Shown: in pieces, positions 43,846 to 53,139 of the stretch
How positions within the stretch are numbered: position 1 is the first letter of the stretch
How the letters are laid out: the number at the start of each line of letters is the position of its first letter
Assembly: GCA_024276605.1 (NCBI GenBank)
Contig: JAJRWX010000039.1
Location: forward strand, 1-64,000
DNA length: 64,000 bases
Direction: 5' to 3'
Source of the DNA: Planctomycetota bacterium
GTDB lineage: Bacteria > Planctomycetota > Phycisphaerae > UBA1845
Position numbers and translations under genes: made by a program
Notes under the pieces: generated by a model
The model's database searches: none
The model's input: only the letters and a program-made list of their open reading frames with translations
What the model was told of the DNA's origin: nothing

Positions 43846-45735
43846 CTATTTTGGTGCAATCAGATCCTCGCCACTGAGGTCATCCGCGCGGGTAGCGGCG
43901 CCCCCTGTGCTAAAGCGTACAATTTTTGCGCCAGGTGGAACGAGAAACAGCAAACCTAATTCGTAGTTTTTTTTAAGGTGAGCGTCTTTAATTTTATCAA
44001 AGGCACCAACGCCCCCGATTGATCCGAATTGATCTTTGAAATACTGCACCTCAATGATACGTTGACCATTGACGGTAGTGATAGCGTACTTTCCACACAT
44101 TTGATACTTGTTACCACGATCGTCCTCGACGAGATAGTTTTGAACCGTCCTAGATGCAAAATCAAGTGCCTTGCCCAGTCCACTTCGCGTATGAAGTCGT
44201 GTGGTGTTTAATTGCAGTAGCCGCTTATCGTCTGGCACGTCAAAATTATCCACAACGGGTTTTGTACCGCCATCTTGCTCTGACACCACACCGTACAGGT
44301 GTCCATTGACAAGTTTATCGCCGGAAAGTTCGACGTCTTTTAGTTTGCGATAGGCTGTGAGTGTCATCGGTAATTGGCTACCGAAGAAAGATTTGCCCTG
44401 ATTCGCCGTGAATCCGCGCACGTTACCACCTCGACCACTATTGGGGACTGCCGCGTCGCTGGTACTATTATTGCCACGTTTTCGTCGACCGCGGCGACGC
44501 GTGGAATTACTATTGTTTGAAGCCGGTTTTACGGGTGCGACGTTATTTGCAGTTGATGGGGGGGGGGCGTTGGTATTATGCCGATCTGGGATTTCATGTT
44601 CGGCTTCGTTGTCAAAACTTACGTCTGCAAAAGCGCCGCGTTTATAAGCTAAGTGACTGGGTTGAAAACCGATCGGAAGTTCAAAGACGATTTCTACTTC
44701 CGAGTTATTATCCGGTCGTGGAGATAGGGTTTCATTAATGACCGGCCAATCCTTTCCGTTGGTTTCTTTTTTTCTGATATGGCGGTTTATCGTCTGCGTC
44801 GAATCTGCATCCTGAATGGCTATGGGTAAGTACTGTGTCATATGGTTTTGCTGTGGATTTTGACCGACGATGCGAAACTGGCGGAGTGTGAATATATGAG
44901 AACTATGCTTATCTCGCGCCGTATTTTTTAATTTAACGCGGACCATATGAAACTCTTTTCCAGCGGCAGGGTCAATAGGGTCGTAAGTAGCTGGAATAGA
45001 ATCGCCTCCGCCGCCGCGACGAGTAGATTGTTTAGCCGGTTTGAAATCATATACAAAAGGAACGGTTTGCGTTCTCACAATACTAATGGATTCGGGTTTT
45101 ACGAAACGACTAACTTGGGTTGGTACGGCATTGACCCATGCAGAGGTTTGCACCAAGTCGGGATGGTCGTCAATAAAAGAATGTGTGCCGCTAAAAACGC
45201 CTGCTAACATCATAGAACCAACATTTAGTGCGATTCGATCCGGCTCAAGTATGAGGTTTTGTTGCGGTGCGTCTGGGTCAGGAGGCGTAGCCTCAACACC
45301 ATCGATCGGTAAGGCATTCGAGTTGGTAGCATCTACACGGGCAAATCCGATGATAGAAGGACCGAATGGAAGATTTTGGACGGCATGGGACATCACGCCG
45401 ACCACAAGAAAAGCTGTCACCAGTCCGCAAAGACCTCCACCGATTCGATCCACCCACAAAGGCAACATGCATGCGCGGGTGATGAATTTGTCAGCCACAA
45501 GGCGTAAAAGTACAAGGGGAATGCCAAAAGATACGGCAAGCGCAACACTATACGCATAATCCGGTCGTAAATAGGGAGCGACCCAGTGTACGGCGACCCA
45601 TTCATGCGACCCAATCGCACCGGCTGCACAACTTAGGGCCAGTACCATCATAATGAGTGCACTGAATAATCCCTGGGTGGACTGGAAAAAAGCAACGCCG
45701 ACTAGAAGTAGGAGAAATAGAAGTTTGAATATCAT
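43846..45735 (-). CDS. CvpA-like membrane protein with large extracytoplasmic domain
   Basis: Four N-terminal helices (about 3-140: LLFLLLLVGVAFF, GLFSALIMMVLALSCAAGAIG, YSVALAVSFGIPLVLLRLVA, GLCGLVTAFLVVGVMSHAVQ) resemble CvpA family proteins. A large soluble part follows, with a low-complexity basic/Asn-rich linker (RRRGRRKRGNNSTSD, about 400) and a second domain ending GAKIVRFSTGGAATRADD. It starts 12 bp after the stop of the pseudo-PilB gene, with AAGGAAC as ribosome site overlapping that stop, so they form an operon. CvpA proteins are tied to secretion and biofilm in enterobacteria; the role here is unknown. Confidence 0.75.
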   Translation of the reverse strand: MIFKLLFLLLLVGVAFFQSTQGLFSALIMMVLALSCAAGAIGSHEWVAVHWVAPYLRPDYAYSVALAVSFGIPLVLLRLVADKFITRACMLPLWVDRIGGGLCGLVTAFLVVGVMSHAVQNLPFGPSIIGFARVDATNSNALPIDGVEATPPDPDAPQQNLILEPDRIALNVGSMMLAGVFSGTHSFIDDHPDLVQTSAWVNAVPTQVSRFVKPESISIVRTQTVPFVYDFKPAKQSTRRGGGGDSIPATYDPIDPAAGKEFHMVRVKLKNTARDKHSSHIFTLRQFRIVGQNPQQNHMTQYLPIAIQDADSTQTINRHIRKKETNGKDWPVINETLSPRPDNNSEVEIVFELPIGFQPSHLAYKRGAFADVSFDNEAEHEIPDRHNTNAPPPSTANNVAPVKPASNNSNSTRRRGRRKRGNNSTSDAAVPNSGRGGNVRGFTANQGKSFFGSQLPMTLTAYRKLKDVELSGDKLVNGHLYGVVSEQDGGTKPVVDNFDVPDDKRLLQLNTTRLHTRSGLGKALDFASRTVQNYLVEDDRGNKYQMCGKYAITTVNGQRIIEVQYFKDQFGSIGGVGAFDKIKDAHLKKNYELGLLFLVPPGAKIVRFSTGGAATRADDLSGEDLIAPK

Positions 45736-45746
45736 ACAACGGTTCC

Positions 45747-47429
45747 TTATTTTCCAGAGGTTTTAATGCTGCGAATGACTTCGTTCAAACTCGTTGTACC
45801 ATCAATCACCTTTAGTAAGGCCTCTTCCATTAAATAATACATTTTGCTCTTTCTTGCTTGTGCTTTAATTTTGCTTAACGAGGCACCTCCTGCGATAAGT
45901 GTACGAATCGCATCATCGACAACTAGGAGCTCAAATACTCCCGTACGTCCGACATATCCCGTCCCCTGGCAGGATTCACATAGGATTTCTCTTCCCTTCC
46001 GGTCAAGTTTTTTCTCGGAGGGAGGGCGATAGAAGCGTTCAATTTTGTCAGCAGGCAGGTTGAGTTTTTTCAGTGTTTTCTCATCCGGTCGGAAAGCCTC
46101 GCGGCAATCGCTGCAAAGGATGCGAATCAATCGTTGCGACAACACGCCTACCAGTCCTTTGGCGATCAGGGCATTGTCTTCCACATAATCCACCATTTTC
46201 GATAGGGCATCAAATGAGTTTTCTGCATTCATGCTGAGGTAAATTTTACGATCTTGCGCGGCAGCTCGAATGGCGATTTGAGCTGTTTCGCGGTCGTCGC
46301 AGTCTCCGACCATGACGATGTCCGGCTCGCGACGTAGGATCGTTTGTAACATACGGGCATAATTAACGTCGGTATTGCTGCCCTCATAGTTGTGTTGGGT
46401 GATGTTATCCAATTCGGTGATGGATGAACGTTCTAATGAATGAATGTTGTTCATATACGCATCGTGACTGCGCAATATGGCATAACAAGTTGTCGATGTG
46501 CCATGATGCGGTGTTGAGCTTATAATCAACATTCCCGTGCGCTTCCCGAGCACGTCGTTGCGAAGCGTCTCCAATCTCGGCGTAGCCATACCTAACTCAT
46601 GCAGACGCAATAACGTGGGCGAAGTACAAATGTTTAATCGCATGCGTTCGCCGGCGGTTGTGCCCGACGTGTACACATCTGTGTATCCAACATCTCCTTC
46701 GTGGCTTAGTAAGGCGGTTTGAATGCGACCGGTTTGTGGACGTCGGACTTCCTCCACATTTAGACCGGCATGACGCTTAATGTATTGCAGGATGGTTTCG
46801 CCATCGGCAGTGGATAGACCGTCACGGTCTTCAGTAGCAACACAATCAATCTTATACATGACACGGTAAGCCTCTTTGCCCGGCGATAAGTCAACCACCG
46901 ATGCGCGCCGCCAGAGTAGGTTGTATAGAAAGTCTTGAACCAATTTGAACGCTTGAAGTTCAGCGGGATCAGTCGGTGAACCGACAAAATCGCCCTTATG
47001 GTCATGGATGCGAACACGTTGTGATCGAGCAGCCGCATCTTTCCTGTTCTCCGGATTGCGCGCAAAGGTTCTTTTTAAGTGGCCGATGGTCAGAACCCGG
47101 GCGTCTGGAATAACTCGACCATTACGGTGGATGACATACATGAACAGGCCGCTACCAGCGATGACCATCCACGCGGCTAGGCCCACCCCGAATAGTGATC
47201 CACTCCAGGGGATAACAAACAACACGAAGAAGGCGACAAGTCCACCCCCGATAATGATCATATTCCACTGCTGCCTCTTGGTTTTGACCACATCCGTATC
47301 ACGATCGACCCATTGGGCCGCTAAACCCCACCCGATGGTAAGTGCTACGATCACACCCACTTTGATCAGGTTTACATATATGACAACCTGAGGGGCGGTC
47401 GCCAATAAATCAACACCGTTACGTTCCAC
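45747..47429 (-). CDS. Membrane-anchored GspE/PilB-like ATPase with degenerate Walker A
   Basis: Two or three helices (about 20-38, 57-74, 82-100) precede a secretion-ATPase domain. Family features are kept: RPQTGRIQTAL, REPDIVMVGDCDDRETAQIA (Walker B), AENSFDALSKMVDYV, and the tetracysteine CSDC..CESCQGTGYVGRTGV. The P-loop reads STPHHGTSTTCYA (305-317): the invariant Lys is Thr311, and two glycine/serine positions are His. ATP hydrolysis is therefore doubtful. Membrane helices are also unusual for PilB. It starts with GTG at 47429. It may be a regulatory or structural paralogue. It forms an operon with the CvpA-like gene. Confidence 0.88.
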   Translation of the reverse strand: MERNGVDLLATAPQVVIYVNLIKVGVIVALTIGWGLAAQWVDRDTDVVKTKRQQWNMIIIGGGLVAFFVLFVIPWSGSLFGVGLAAWMVIAGSGLFMYVIHRNGRVIPDARVLTIGHLKRTFARNPENRKDAAARSQRVRIHDHKGDFVGSPTDPAELQAFKLVQDFLYNLLWRRASVVDLSPGKEAYRVMYKIDCVATEDRDGLSTADGETILQYIKRHAGLNVEEVRRPQTGRIQTALLSHEGDVGYTDVYTSGTTAGERMRLNICTSPTLLRLHELGMATPRLETLRNDVLGKRTGMLIISSTPHHGTSTTCYAILRSHDAYMNNIHSLERSSITELDNITQHNYEGSNTDVNYARMLQTILRREPDIVMVGDCDDRETAQIAIRAAAQDRKIYLSMNAENSFDALSKMVDYVEDNALIAKGLVGVLSQRLIRILCSDCREAFRPDEKTLKKLNLPADKIERFYRPPSEKKLDRKGREILCESCQGTGYVGRTGVFELLVVDDAIRTLIAGGASLSKIKAQARKSKMYYLMEEALLKVIDGTTSLNEVIRSIKTSGK

Positions 47430-47824
47430 CAGATATGTTATCCTTTCGGTAAAGGCCTAAAGCTACGCGCCAGGCCGAGTACGTTATCCGATTCATCCTT
47501 CAAACTATCGCTAAGTCCCCTTTGCATGACCTCTGTTGCTTAACAGGCTGAGGGCGTTCGTATGAGTGTCCTTTGCAGATATTAAAGCATTCCCAATCAA
47601 TGGGTAGCGTTAATTCGCCACTAAAATCCGGTGTAACTATATTCCCGGGAGCTACAGCTGTGTACAGCTTGATCTAACTGCGTGATTGTACACCTCCTAA
47701 CACGGGTATCAAATGCGGCGATTGTCCAACTCGATAACCCCATATAGAAGCGAACCAACGACTATGCCATTATGCCCGGTCTACCATATTGTACGCGCTT
47801 TAAATGCACAGGTTCATTGGATGC
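47430..47824. other. Intergenic region, no gene seen
   Basis: The ~395-bp gap lies between two minus-strand genes and should hold the promoter of the pseudo-PilB operon. A self-complementary stretch (AGCTGTGTACAGCT near 47653) is a possible operator. No known small RNA motif was recognised. Confidence 0.35.
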
Positions 47825-48568
47825 TCAACGCAGGCTGAGACCGCCGTCAATGGGGATGATCTGCCCTGTGATATAATCTCCATGTTCAACAAGATATCGA
47901 ACGAGCTTAGCTACCTCCTGCGATGTTCCAGTACGTTTCAAAGGAACCATGTCCACCAGTCTGGTTCGGGTCTCGGAGGAAAACTCGGCAGGAAACTCGG
48001 CTATGCCCGGTGCGACCCCATTGACTTGGACGGTAGGGGCTAGTGCCTTCGCAAGGCCCCGCGTTAATGTCTCAAGTGCGCCTTTTGAAATGCAATATGA
48101 CAAATGGTTAGACCAGGGACGCTGTACGGCGATATCGCATAAGTTGACTATTTTTCCGGAACCATTTGCTGTCAACAGTGGTGTAGCATGGTGTGCCAAG
48201 GCTGCAGCGGATAGCAGGTTGACCCGCAACATATGCTCCCAACGTGGGGTATCGAATGCTTCGATGGTATCGGGTGTTGTCGTCAGAAACACCGATGCGT
48301 TATTGACGAGTATGTCGAGGTGTCCAAAAGCTTGCGTGGTTTTAGCAATGATCGATTCCCAAGTGGAGGAATCAGCCAAGTCAGCTTGTATGGTGATGCA
48401 ACGCTTGCCTATTTCTTCAATCCGTTCGCAGGTCCGAGTGGCCTCATCTTGAGATTGCCAATAGTGAATGGCAATATCGCAGCCTGCACGCGCTAGTTCC
48501 AGAGCGATAGCGCATCCCACGCGCCGTGCAGCGCCAGTGATTAAAGCAACCGTTCCTTGCGTTTTCAA
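47825..48568 (-). CDS. SDR oxidoreductase, pteridine reductase-like
   Basis: The nucleotide motif is TGAARRVG (11-18), with the extra Arg pair typical of PTR1/FolM pteridine reductases (NADPH-dependent reduction of dihydrofolate or biopterin). NNAS, the catalytic serine region and YCISK (YxxxK) are intact, and the C-terminus has YITGQIIPIDGGLSL. The length of 247 is usual. The start is probably TTG 48568 with AAGGA 8 nt upstream. It lies downstream of the DnaJ/small membrane gene group on the same strand. The assignment to folate metabolism is from the motif only. Confidence 0.88.
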   Translation of the reverse strand: MKTQGTVALITGAARRVGCAIALELARAGCDIAIHYWQSQDEATRTCERIEEIGKRCITIQADLADSSTWESIIAKTTQAFGHLDILVNNASVFLTTTPDTIEAFDTPRWEHMLRVNLLSAAALAHHATPLLTANGSGKIVNLCDIAVQRPWSNHLSYCISKGALETLTRGLAKALAPTVQVNGVAPGIAEFPAEFSSETRTRLVDMVPLKRTGTSQEVAKLVRYLVEHGDYITGQIIPIDGGLSLR

Positions 48569-48647
48569 TATGATATTCCTTACTCGTACATTCTACTCCA
48601 CGATGATAAGTCCCGGCATGTGCCAGGGTGTTAATCCTCTGCTTGAA

Positions 48648-48869
48648 TCAAGGATCATCATTCTCGGGAGGTTTATGAAGTTGCCACACATCAACATGCT
48701 CGGTAGCGGTGGGCTGCTGACGTGCATGCTTCTGGCGGCGGCGTCGAAAAATGCGAATGAGTACTGTACCACCTAGTACAACAGTAAGAAACAACACGAA
48801 AGTGATGATTAACACCAATTGCAAGGCCGGTGCGAGTGTGACAGCTTGGGATGCCGAATCACTCATCAT
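48648..48869 (-). CDS. Tiny membrane protein, 73 aa
   Basis: One strong helix (LQLVLIITFVLFLTVVLGGTVLI, about 17-39) is followed by FRRRRQKHARQQ, so the N-terminus should face outward (positive-inside rule). The tail is polar. The start overlaps the stop of the preceding small gene by 11 bp, good evidence for real translation. It is the third gene of an operon with DnaJ. No family known. Confidence 0.65.
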   Translation of the reverse strand: MMSDSASQAVTLAPALQLVLIITFVLFLTVVLGGTVLIRIFRRRRQKHARQQPTATEHVDVWQLHKPPENDDP

Positions 48870-49068
48870 TTATCATCAACACAGGACGTTCATCAGGAAT
48901 GGATACCCGGTAATACCAACTACCCCAAGACCACAGCAGTAGTAAGATGCCTGTAATTAACAGCACTAAGCCCGTACGGCGGCGTCGAAGCCATTCTTGC
49001 TCAGTGTTACTAATGGCTGCTCGAGGCGGTCCACCATCCGAGGTTTTGGCGGGTTGATGGTTGGTCAT
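48859..49068 (-). CDS. Tiny membrane protein, 69 aa
   Basis: The start at 49068 ([10 protein letters not shown]) lies inside the 3' end of the DnaJ gene; the reading frame overlaps it by 59 bp. After a polar, Arg-rich N-terminus (WLRRRRTG) comes one helix, [18 protein letters not shown] (33-51), then a short outer tail [16 protein letters not shown]. The overlap on both sides points to an operon of dnaJ-like, 69-aa and 73-aa genes. The function is unknown. Confidence 0.65.
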   Translation of the reverse strand: MTNHQPAKTSDGGPPRAAISNTEQEWLRRRRTGLVLLITGILLLLWSWGSWYYRVSIPDERPVLMINDE

Positions 49069-49990
49069 GCTCAAGAAGCTCCTGAAATAATCTACGCTGC
49101 TGCTGTGACGGATTGCGTGGAACGACAATTTTTACAACAGCAAAAAAATCACCACTACCCGTACTATCCGCTTTGCGAAGCCCCATACCGCGAAGTCGCA
49201 ATTTGGATCCATGCTGCGTACCCGCTGGAATCGTCAGCATAGTTTTACCCGTTATCGTGGGAATCTCAACTTTCGCTCCGAGTACTGCCTCCGCGATGGA
49301 TATAGGCACTTCAAGATATACATCACTCCCCTGCGTGGAAAAATAACGGTGAGGCTGTACGCGACACACCAGCATAAAATCGCCGGGTTCTCCACCATGC
49401 GTTCCTGGGTGCCCTCGTCCGCGCAATCTTATTTTTTGAGCGTCAACGACGCCGGGAGGGATGGTCACCTCCAATGATTCAGTATGATTATTTTTCGAGT
49501 GACCCAAGCGGATAGTTACGGTTGCCCCATGGATTGCTTGATCCCATGTAAGCATAATATCCTTAGTTTCATCGCGTCCTCGCACGGGTTGAGGACGTCC
49601 GGTCTGTGCACGTCCTGAGGGGTTAAAGAATTGGTCGAATATGCTTGGTCGTTGATTTTGTTGGCCCGAAAAAGCGGAAAAGAGGTCATTGAGGTCGTCG
49701 GCATTTATGCTTGAACTAGAACCCCATTGGTAAACTTTTTGCCCATGGGGATTGGTTTGCCATTGTCCAACGCCTACTTCGCCGAATTGATCGTACTCTG
49801 TTCGCTTCTTGGGGTCTTTCAGTGTTTCGTATGCCTGCTGTACTTGCTTGAATTGTTTTTCGGCGTCGGCTTCTTTGTTTCTGTCAGGATGGTACTTCTT
49901 GGCCAATTTTCGATAGGCGCGTTTGATGTCATCCGCAGAGGCACTGCGAGGGACACCTAGAATATCGTAATAATCTCTATCGGTTGTCAT
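49010..49990 (-). CDS. DnaJ-type co-chaperone (CbpA-like, no zinc finger)
   Basis: The J-domain has [20 protein letters not shown] and the HPD motif KKYHPDRN (H34-D36). A Gly/Gln-rich linker is followed by two client-binding beta domains ([68 protein letters not shown]). There are no CxxCxGxG repeats, so it is a class II/CbpA-like protein, length 326. It stimulates DnaK ATPase. Two small membrane proteins overlap its 3' end and may localise the co-chaperone; this is inference. Confidence 0.92.
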   Translation of the reverse strand: MTTDRDYYDILGVPRSASADDIKRAYRKLAKKYHPDRNKEADAEKQFKQVQQAYETLKDPKKRTEYDQFGEVGVGQWQTNPHGQKVYQWGSSSSINADDLNDLFSAFSGQQNQRPSIFDQFFNPSGRAQTGRPQPVRGRDETKDIMLTWDQAIHGATVTIRLGHSKNNHTESLEVTIPPGVVDAQKIRLRGRGHPGTHGGEPGDFMLVCRVQPHRYFSTQGSDVYLEVPISIAEAVLGAKVEIPTITGKTMLTIPAGTQHGSKLRLRGMGLRKADSTGSGDFFAVVKIVVPRNPSQQQRRLFQELLEHDQPSTRQNLGWWTASSSH

Positions 49991-50204
49991 GGCATATTGC
50001 GTCGAATGTAGCGTGTCTCATCCACCATGGTACACGTATGTGGCGTCGTCATTTCCTCTCCATTCTAGTCGTCGTTTCCGTTATCGCAAAGCGCACATCC
50101 ATTGGTTAGCACATCATCGCATGGAAATGTAAGACCAACATGTTAGCATACGCCGGCGAGACCGTACATTCGCCCTGTAGCAACGTGATAGAACTTTGGC
50201 GTGA

Positions 50205-50783
50205 TTATGGAGGCGAAAGTTCCGACTGCGTGGGTGCCGGGCGTTGGGCATGCAATGCCAGGATGCGTTGTCGAGCAAACAGATGGGGGGTTTGTAAAAA
50301 ACGCGACCGTGACGTTTCGGTAAAAAAAGACTCGGCAGGGGGGAGATCATTATCCGGATCATCAAAAAACTTTAGCGCCTCCTCAAGGCAAAAAGATGCT
50401 TTAAGGGCTTTGTGTCGGGCAAGCTTAGCCTCAGATTCGTTTTTCGAAGCTTCATAGAGTATTTGATCGAGCGTTAACCATTGAGCCAGATCGATCATTG
50501 TTGATGCTGCAGATGACAAGTTGATGTGAGTCAGCGCATCGGGCGATACCGGTGTTGCCTTTTTGGGAATATCAAATGAAAATATCCGTTGATGTTGACA
50601 TTGCGAGCAGGTGGTAGGAACTGCGATGACAGTATCCATTTCCTTGCGTGGTTGATTGTCAGGAAATTGTGGTTCCAACGGTCCACTCGTGCAGCTTTCG
50701 CACACAGTCACCTGAAAAAACAGATGGATTTCCATGTAGCTATGTGCCATGAAGCGGTTTGATGGTATATGCGGGTTAGGCAT
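50205..50783 (-). CDS. Zinc-ribbon protein of unknown function
   Basis: Two CxxC pairs (VTVCESCTSGP and TTCSQCQHQR) probably bind one zinc. The rest is helical (STMIDLAQWLTLDQILYEA, LARHKALKASFCLEEALKFF) and ends in an unstructured Pro-rich tail. Starts at 50783, 50750 (MAHSYM) and 50735 (MEIHLFFQ) are all possible, and no ribosome site decides. It is 41 bp from the lipoprotein gene and in the same direction, so they may be co-transcribed. No family is recognised. Confidence 0.6.
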   Translation of the reverse strand: MPNPHIPSNRFMAHSYMEIHLFFQVTVCESCTSGPLEPQFPDNQPRKEMDTVIAVPTTCSQCQHQRIFSFDIPKKATPVSPDALTHINLSSAASTMIDLAQWLTLDQILYEASKNESEAKLARHKALKASFCLEEALKFFDDPDNDLPPAESFFTETSRSRFLQTPHLFARQRILALHAQRPAPTQSELSPP

Positions 50784-50824
50784 CGGTCGGCACGAGAGGA
50801 TATAACTTAATATAGAAGTAAATA

Positions 50825-51793
50825 CTAATCGTCGCCTTCATTCCCATTATGGTCTTCTGCATCGTCTTCGTCATGTTTCACGTTATCATGGACATCTTCT
50901 TCCTTGGTATCGTCAGATTCATCCATATGTTCCATGTCTGCGTGATCCATATCCGCATGATCCATGCCCGCATCCTGGGGGGCGCTTAATTTTGCTTCTG
51001 CGGCTAGCGCATCTTCCATAGTCGTCAAGACTTGCGCTGCGGTGAATGTGCCATCTGATAGCCGAGCCATCACCATATCGTAACGGTCAACATTTTCAGA
51101 AAGTTTTTCAGCTAAGGTCTCAGCGTCTGGTAATTCGGGGAACTCCAGATACCAAGCGTCGTCGATGATGACAAACTTCAGCGTGGGTGTAAGACTTCCC
51201 GGTGCATTCGTTGCCGTTGATTCATCTGCACTGATTACTGTGATGCTTGTGGTTGATAAATGAGTACCCGTAGCCATGTCCGCCGAAACACGAAGTTTGG
51301 CCAGGGTTGTTTCAACACGATCAGTCTGATCGCTCAATTGTTCAGATAATAGTTTTTTCAGCGCATCAATTTTCTTTCTTACTTCAGTAGCAGCGGCAAA
51401 TGCAGCGGCTATGGCTTGACTCTGTGATTCGACGATATAGGTCTGTAGTTCTTCAAAATCACCCTCGGCGGATAGTGCGTTGTAATCGTCGATGAAGGCC
51501 TTGATCTCGTCCTCAGTTTCTGCGTCGGCTTGTTGATTATCACCAGCGGGTACATCTTGTGCATGATCGGGTTCCGGCTCTGCACCGGGTTCGCGAAACG
51601 GCACCCAATCAGCTTGTCCCTTATTGACCGCGACGTTATGAAAGGTGGACGGTGGTAGTACCAATGGCTGCCCCTCGGTCCCTAAATCCTGGGCAAGCAT
51701 CGGGGCTGGATCATTCTCCTTGCAACCTAATATACATAGTGGTGCCAATATAGCTGTCGTAGCTAAAAACCAGGTGCGACGTTTCGTCCCCAT
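50825..51793 (-). CDS. Lipoprotein with His/Asp-rich tail
   Basis: The lipobox is LCILGCKE (cysteine at 24). The middle is helical (DEIKAFIDDYNALSAEGDFE, VRKKIDALKKLLSEQLSDQ). A beta part carries a phrase usual in uncharacterised proteins, LKFVIIDDAWYLEFPE. The C-terminus is a repeated MDHADMDHADMEHMDE stretch followed by acidic and His residues, possibly metal-binding. It lies upstream of the zinc-ribbon gene. The metal idea is inference from composition. Confidence 0.7.
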   Translation of the reverse strand: MGTKRRTWFLATTAILAPLCILGCKENDPAPMLAQDLGTEGQPLVLPPSTFHNVAVNKGQADWVPFREPGAEPEPDHAQDVPAGDNQQADAETEDEIKAFIDDYNALSAEGDFEELQTYIVESQSQAIAAAFAAATEVRKKIDALKKLLSEQLSDQTDRVETTLAKLRVSADMATGTHLSTTSITVISADESTATNAPGSLTPTLKFVIIDDAWYLEFPELPDAETLAEKLSENVDRYDMVMARLSDGTFTAAQVLTTMEDALAAEAKLSAPQDAGMDHADMDHADMEHMDESDDTKEEDVHDNVKHDEDDAEDHNGNEGDD

Positions 51794-51836
51794 AACGGTC
51801 TCCGTATCAGATTCGCCCCATCCATATATCGGCCTA

Positions 51837-51931
51837 GTTGTACCCTAGCCGATCCTCCCCCCCTCAAAGTCAGAAGTTATCCAGCGATCGACTTCGGGTC
51901 AAATCGAGGGGGAGTATCGAGGTAGGGTACG
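51837..51931. repeat. Long imperfect inverted repeat
   Basis: The outer arms GTACCCTA and TAGGGTAC and inner arms CCTCCCC / GGGGGAG (51850s and 51908s) enclose about 40 bp. It is intergenic, downstream of the acetyltransferase fragment and upstream of the lipoprotein gene. No coding capacity. Confidence 0.5.
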
Positions 51932-51956
51932 TCGTGCCCGTGCGTCAAGATCAATC

Positions 51957-51982
51957 ACAATCCAAGCATAGCCTTGGATTGT
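51957..51982. terminator. Hairpin between acetyltransferase fragment and lipoprotein gene
   Basis: A perfect 10-bp stem, ACAATCCAAG/CTTGGATTGT, has a 6-nt loop. The T-tract is only partial (CTTTGG on plus). It lies beyond the end of the disrupted acetyltransferase gene, so it may terminate that gene's minus-strand transcript. Confidence 0.45.
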
Positions 51983-52046
51983 CTTTGGCAACCGGCAGAA
52001 ACAGGCCTCCGGCTGCTGAAGCTCAACTGGATTCGCTTTAGGGAGT

Positions 52047-52507
52047 CTAACGCTTGGTATGACGAAATGTTTTGACGTATATATCTCGCGTACTCTCCGG
52101 TAACGAGATGTTCACGAATCGTTGCCGCTTAAAGAGTTCTTGAACCCCGGTCCAGGCGAAAGCCGCCGGTATCTCTCCGCTACCACTACGCGATGGTTGG
52201 ACGGGATACCCTTCCAGTCGTTTGGCTCCAAGCGTTCTAGCCAGCAAGACGGCAGATTTGAGCAGACGGGTAGCTACACCTTGGTGCCTAAAGCCGGCTC
52301 GAATATAAAAGCAGACTACAGACCACGTATTTTCGTCCCACTTGGTCTGTAATGCTTTAACACGTTCTAGTCGAGGAAATGTCTGACGCGGCCCGATGCA
52401 GCACCAGCCTACTGGGGTATCAACCGCGAAGGCGATGCAAGCATGTACCTGACCTGATTTAACTAATTTTCTAAAGGCTCGTTTGTTGGGTTCACCTTTA
52501 TTATCCC
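52047..52507 (-). pseudogene. C-terminal part of a GNAT acetyltransferase split by an IS
   Basis: Continuing from the N-terminal part at 53140-53326, this frame reads DNKGEPNKRAFRKLVKSG, VGWCCIGPRQTFPRL, VVCFYIRAGFRHQGVATRLL (the acetyl-CoA binding motif), GAKRLEGYPV and FAWTGVQELFKRQRFV. Together these are a known GNAT subgroup. The fragment still encodes the acetyl-CoA site but lacks the start and first strands. Removing 52508-53139 restores a 215-residue frame (648 bp including stop). Confidence 0.85.
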
Positions 52508-53139
52508 CTAAAACCACGGCCTCTGGCCGTGGACTGGAATAGGTTCGACCGTTCCGTTGTGTAGATCGTGCGCGTAGGCTCTCCCTCCGGGAGGCCCCTT
52601 GGGGCAGGAAGGAGAACCCAATGCACGATTGGAGAAGCCTGTCCCATGTACGATGGGAATGCAAGTATCACGTGGTGATCGTACCGAAGTACCGGCACAA
52701 AGTATTCTACGGAAAGATGCGAAGTCGGATAGGTCCGCTTCTGCGAGACCTGTGCAGGCAGCGGGGGGTTGAGTTGCTGGAAGGGCATAGCATGCCGGAC
52801 CACATCCACCTCTGTCTGAGCATCCCGCCCAAGTTAAGCGTGGCCCATACGATCGGGTTCTTGAAGGGCAAGAGTGCGGTGCGAGTTCATCGAGAGTTGA
52901 TGGGTCATCGTCGTATGACAGGGTTGCATTTCTGGGCGACTGGTTACTGTGTCAGCACGGTCGGTTTGGACGAAACCAAAGTGCGGGAGTACATTCGCCA
53001 GCAAGAACAGCTTGAAAGTGGTCAAGGCGACTTGGACCTCAAGTAAACGTTGACAACGGCCCCAACGGGGCCTTCCTGAACCCAACGCCCCCTTCAAGGG
53101 GGCTACCTAAAGCCACCCGCTCTGCGGGTGGTTGATTAC
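52508..53139 (+). mobile_element. IS200/IS605-type insertion element, about 632 bp
   Basis: The element carries one transposase gene and a hairpin at each end. The left hairpin is CCACGGCC-TCT-GGCCGTGG (52514-52532); the right hairpin is CCACCCGC-TCT-GCGGGTGG (53113-53131). Both are preceded by TAAA and both have a TCT loop, as expected for single-strand transposition. No terminal inverted repeats or target duplication are seen, also as expected. The ends were placed by rejoining the interrupted acetyltransferase frame, so they may be off by a few bases. Confidence 0.85.
52621..53046 (+). CDS. tnpA: IS200-type Y1 transposase TnpA
   Basis: The 141-residue protein begins with the typical region VRWECKYHVVIVPKYRHKVF. 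The HUH metal motif is PDHIHLCL and the catalytic tyrosine lies in REYIRQQEQ. AAGGAG precedes the ATG at 52621. It catalyses single-strand excision and insertion using the end hairpins. Full length, with all catalytic residues present, so the element may still be active. No tnpB follows. Confidence 0.93.
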   Translation: MHDWRSLSHVRWECKYHVVIVPKYRHKVFYGKMRSRIGPLLRDLCRQRGVELLEGHSMPDHIHLCLSIPPKLSVAHTIGFLKGKSAVRVHRELMGHRRMTGLHFWATGYCVSTVGLDETKVREYIRQQEQLESGQGDLDLK

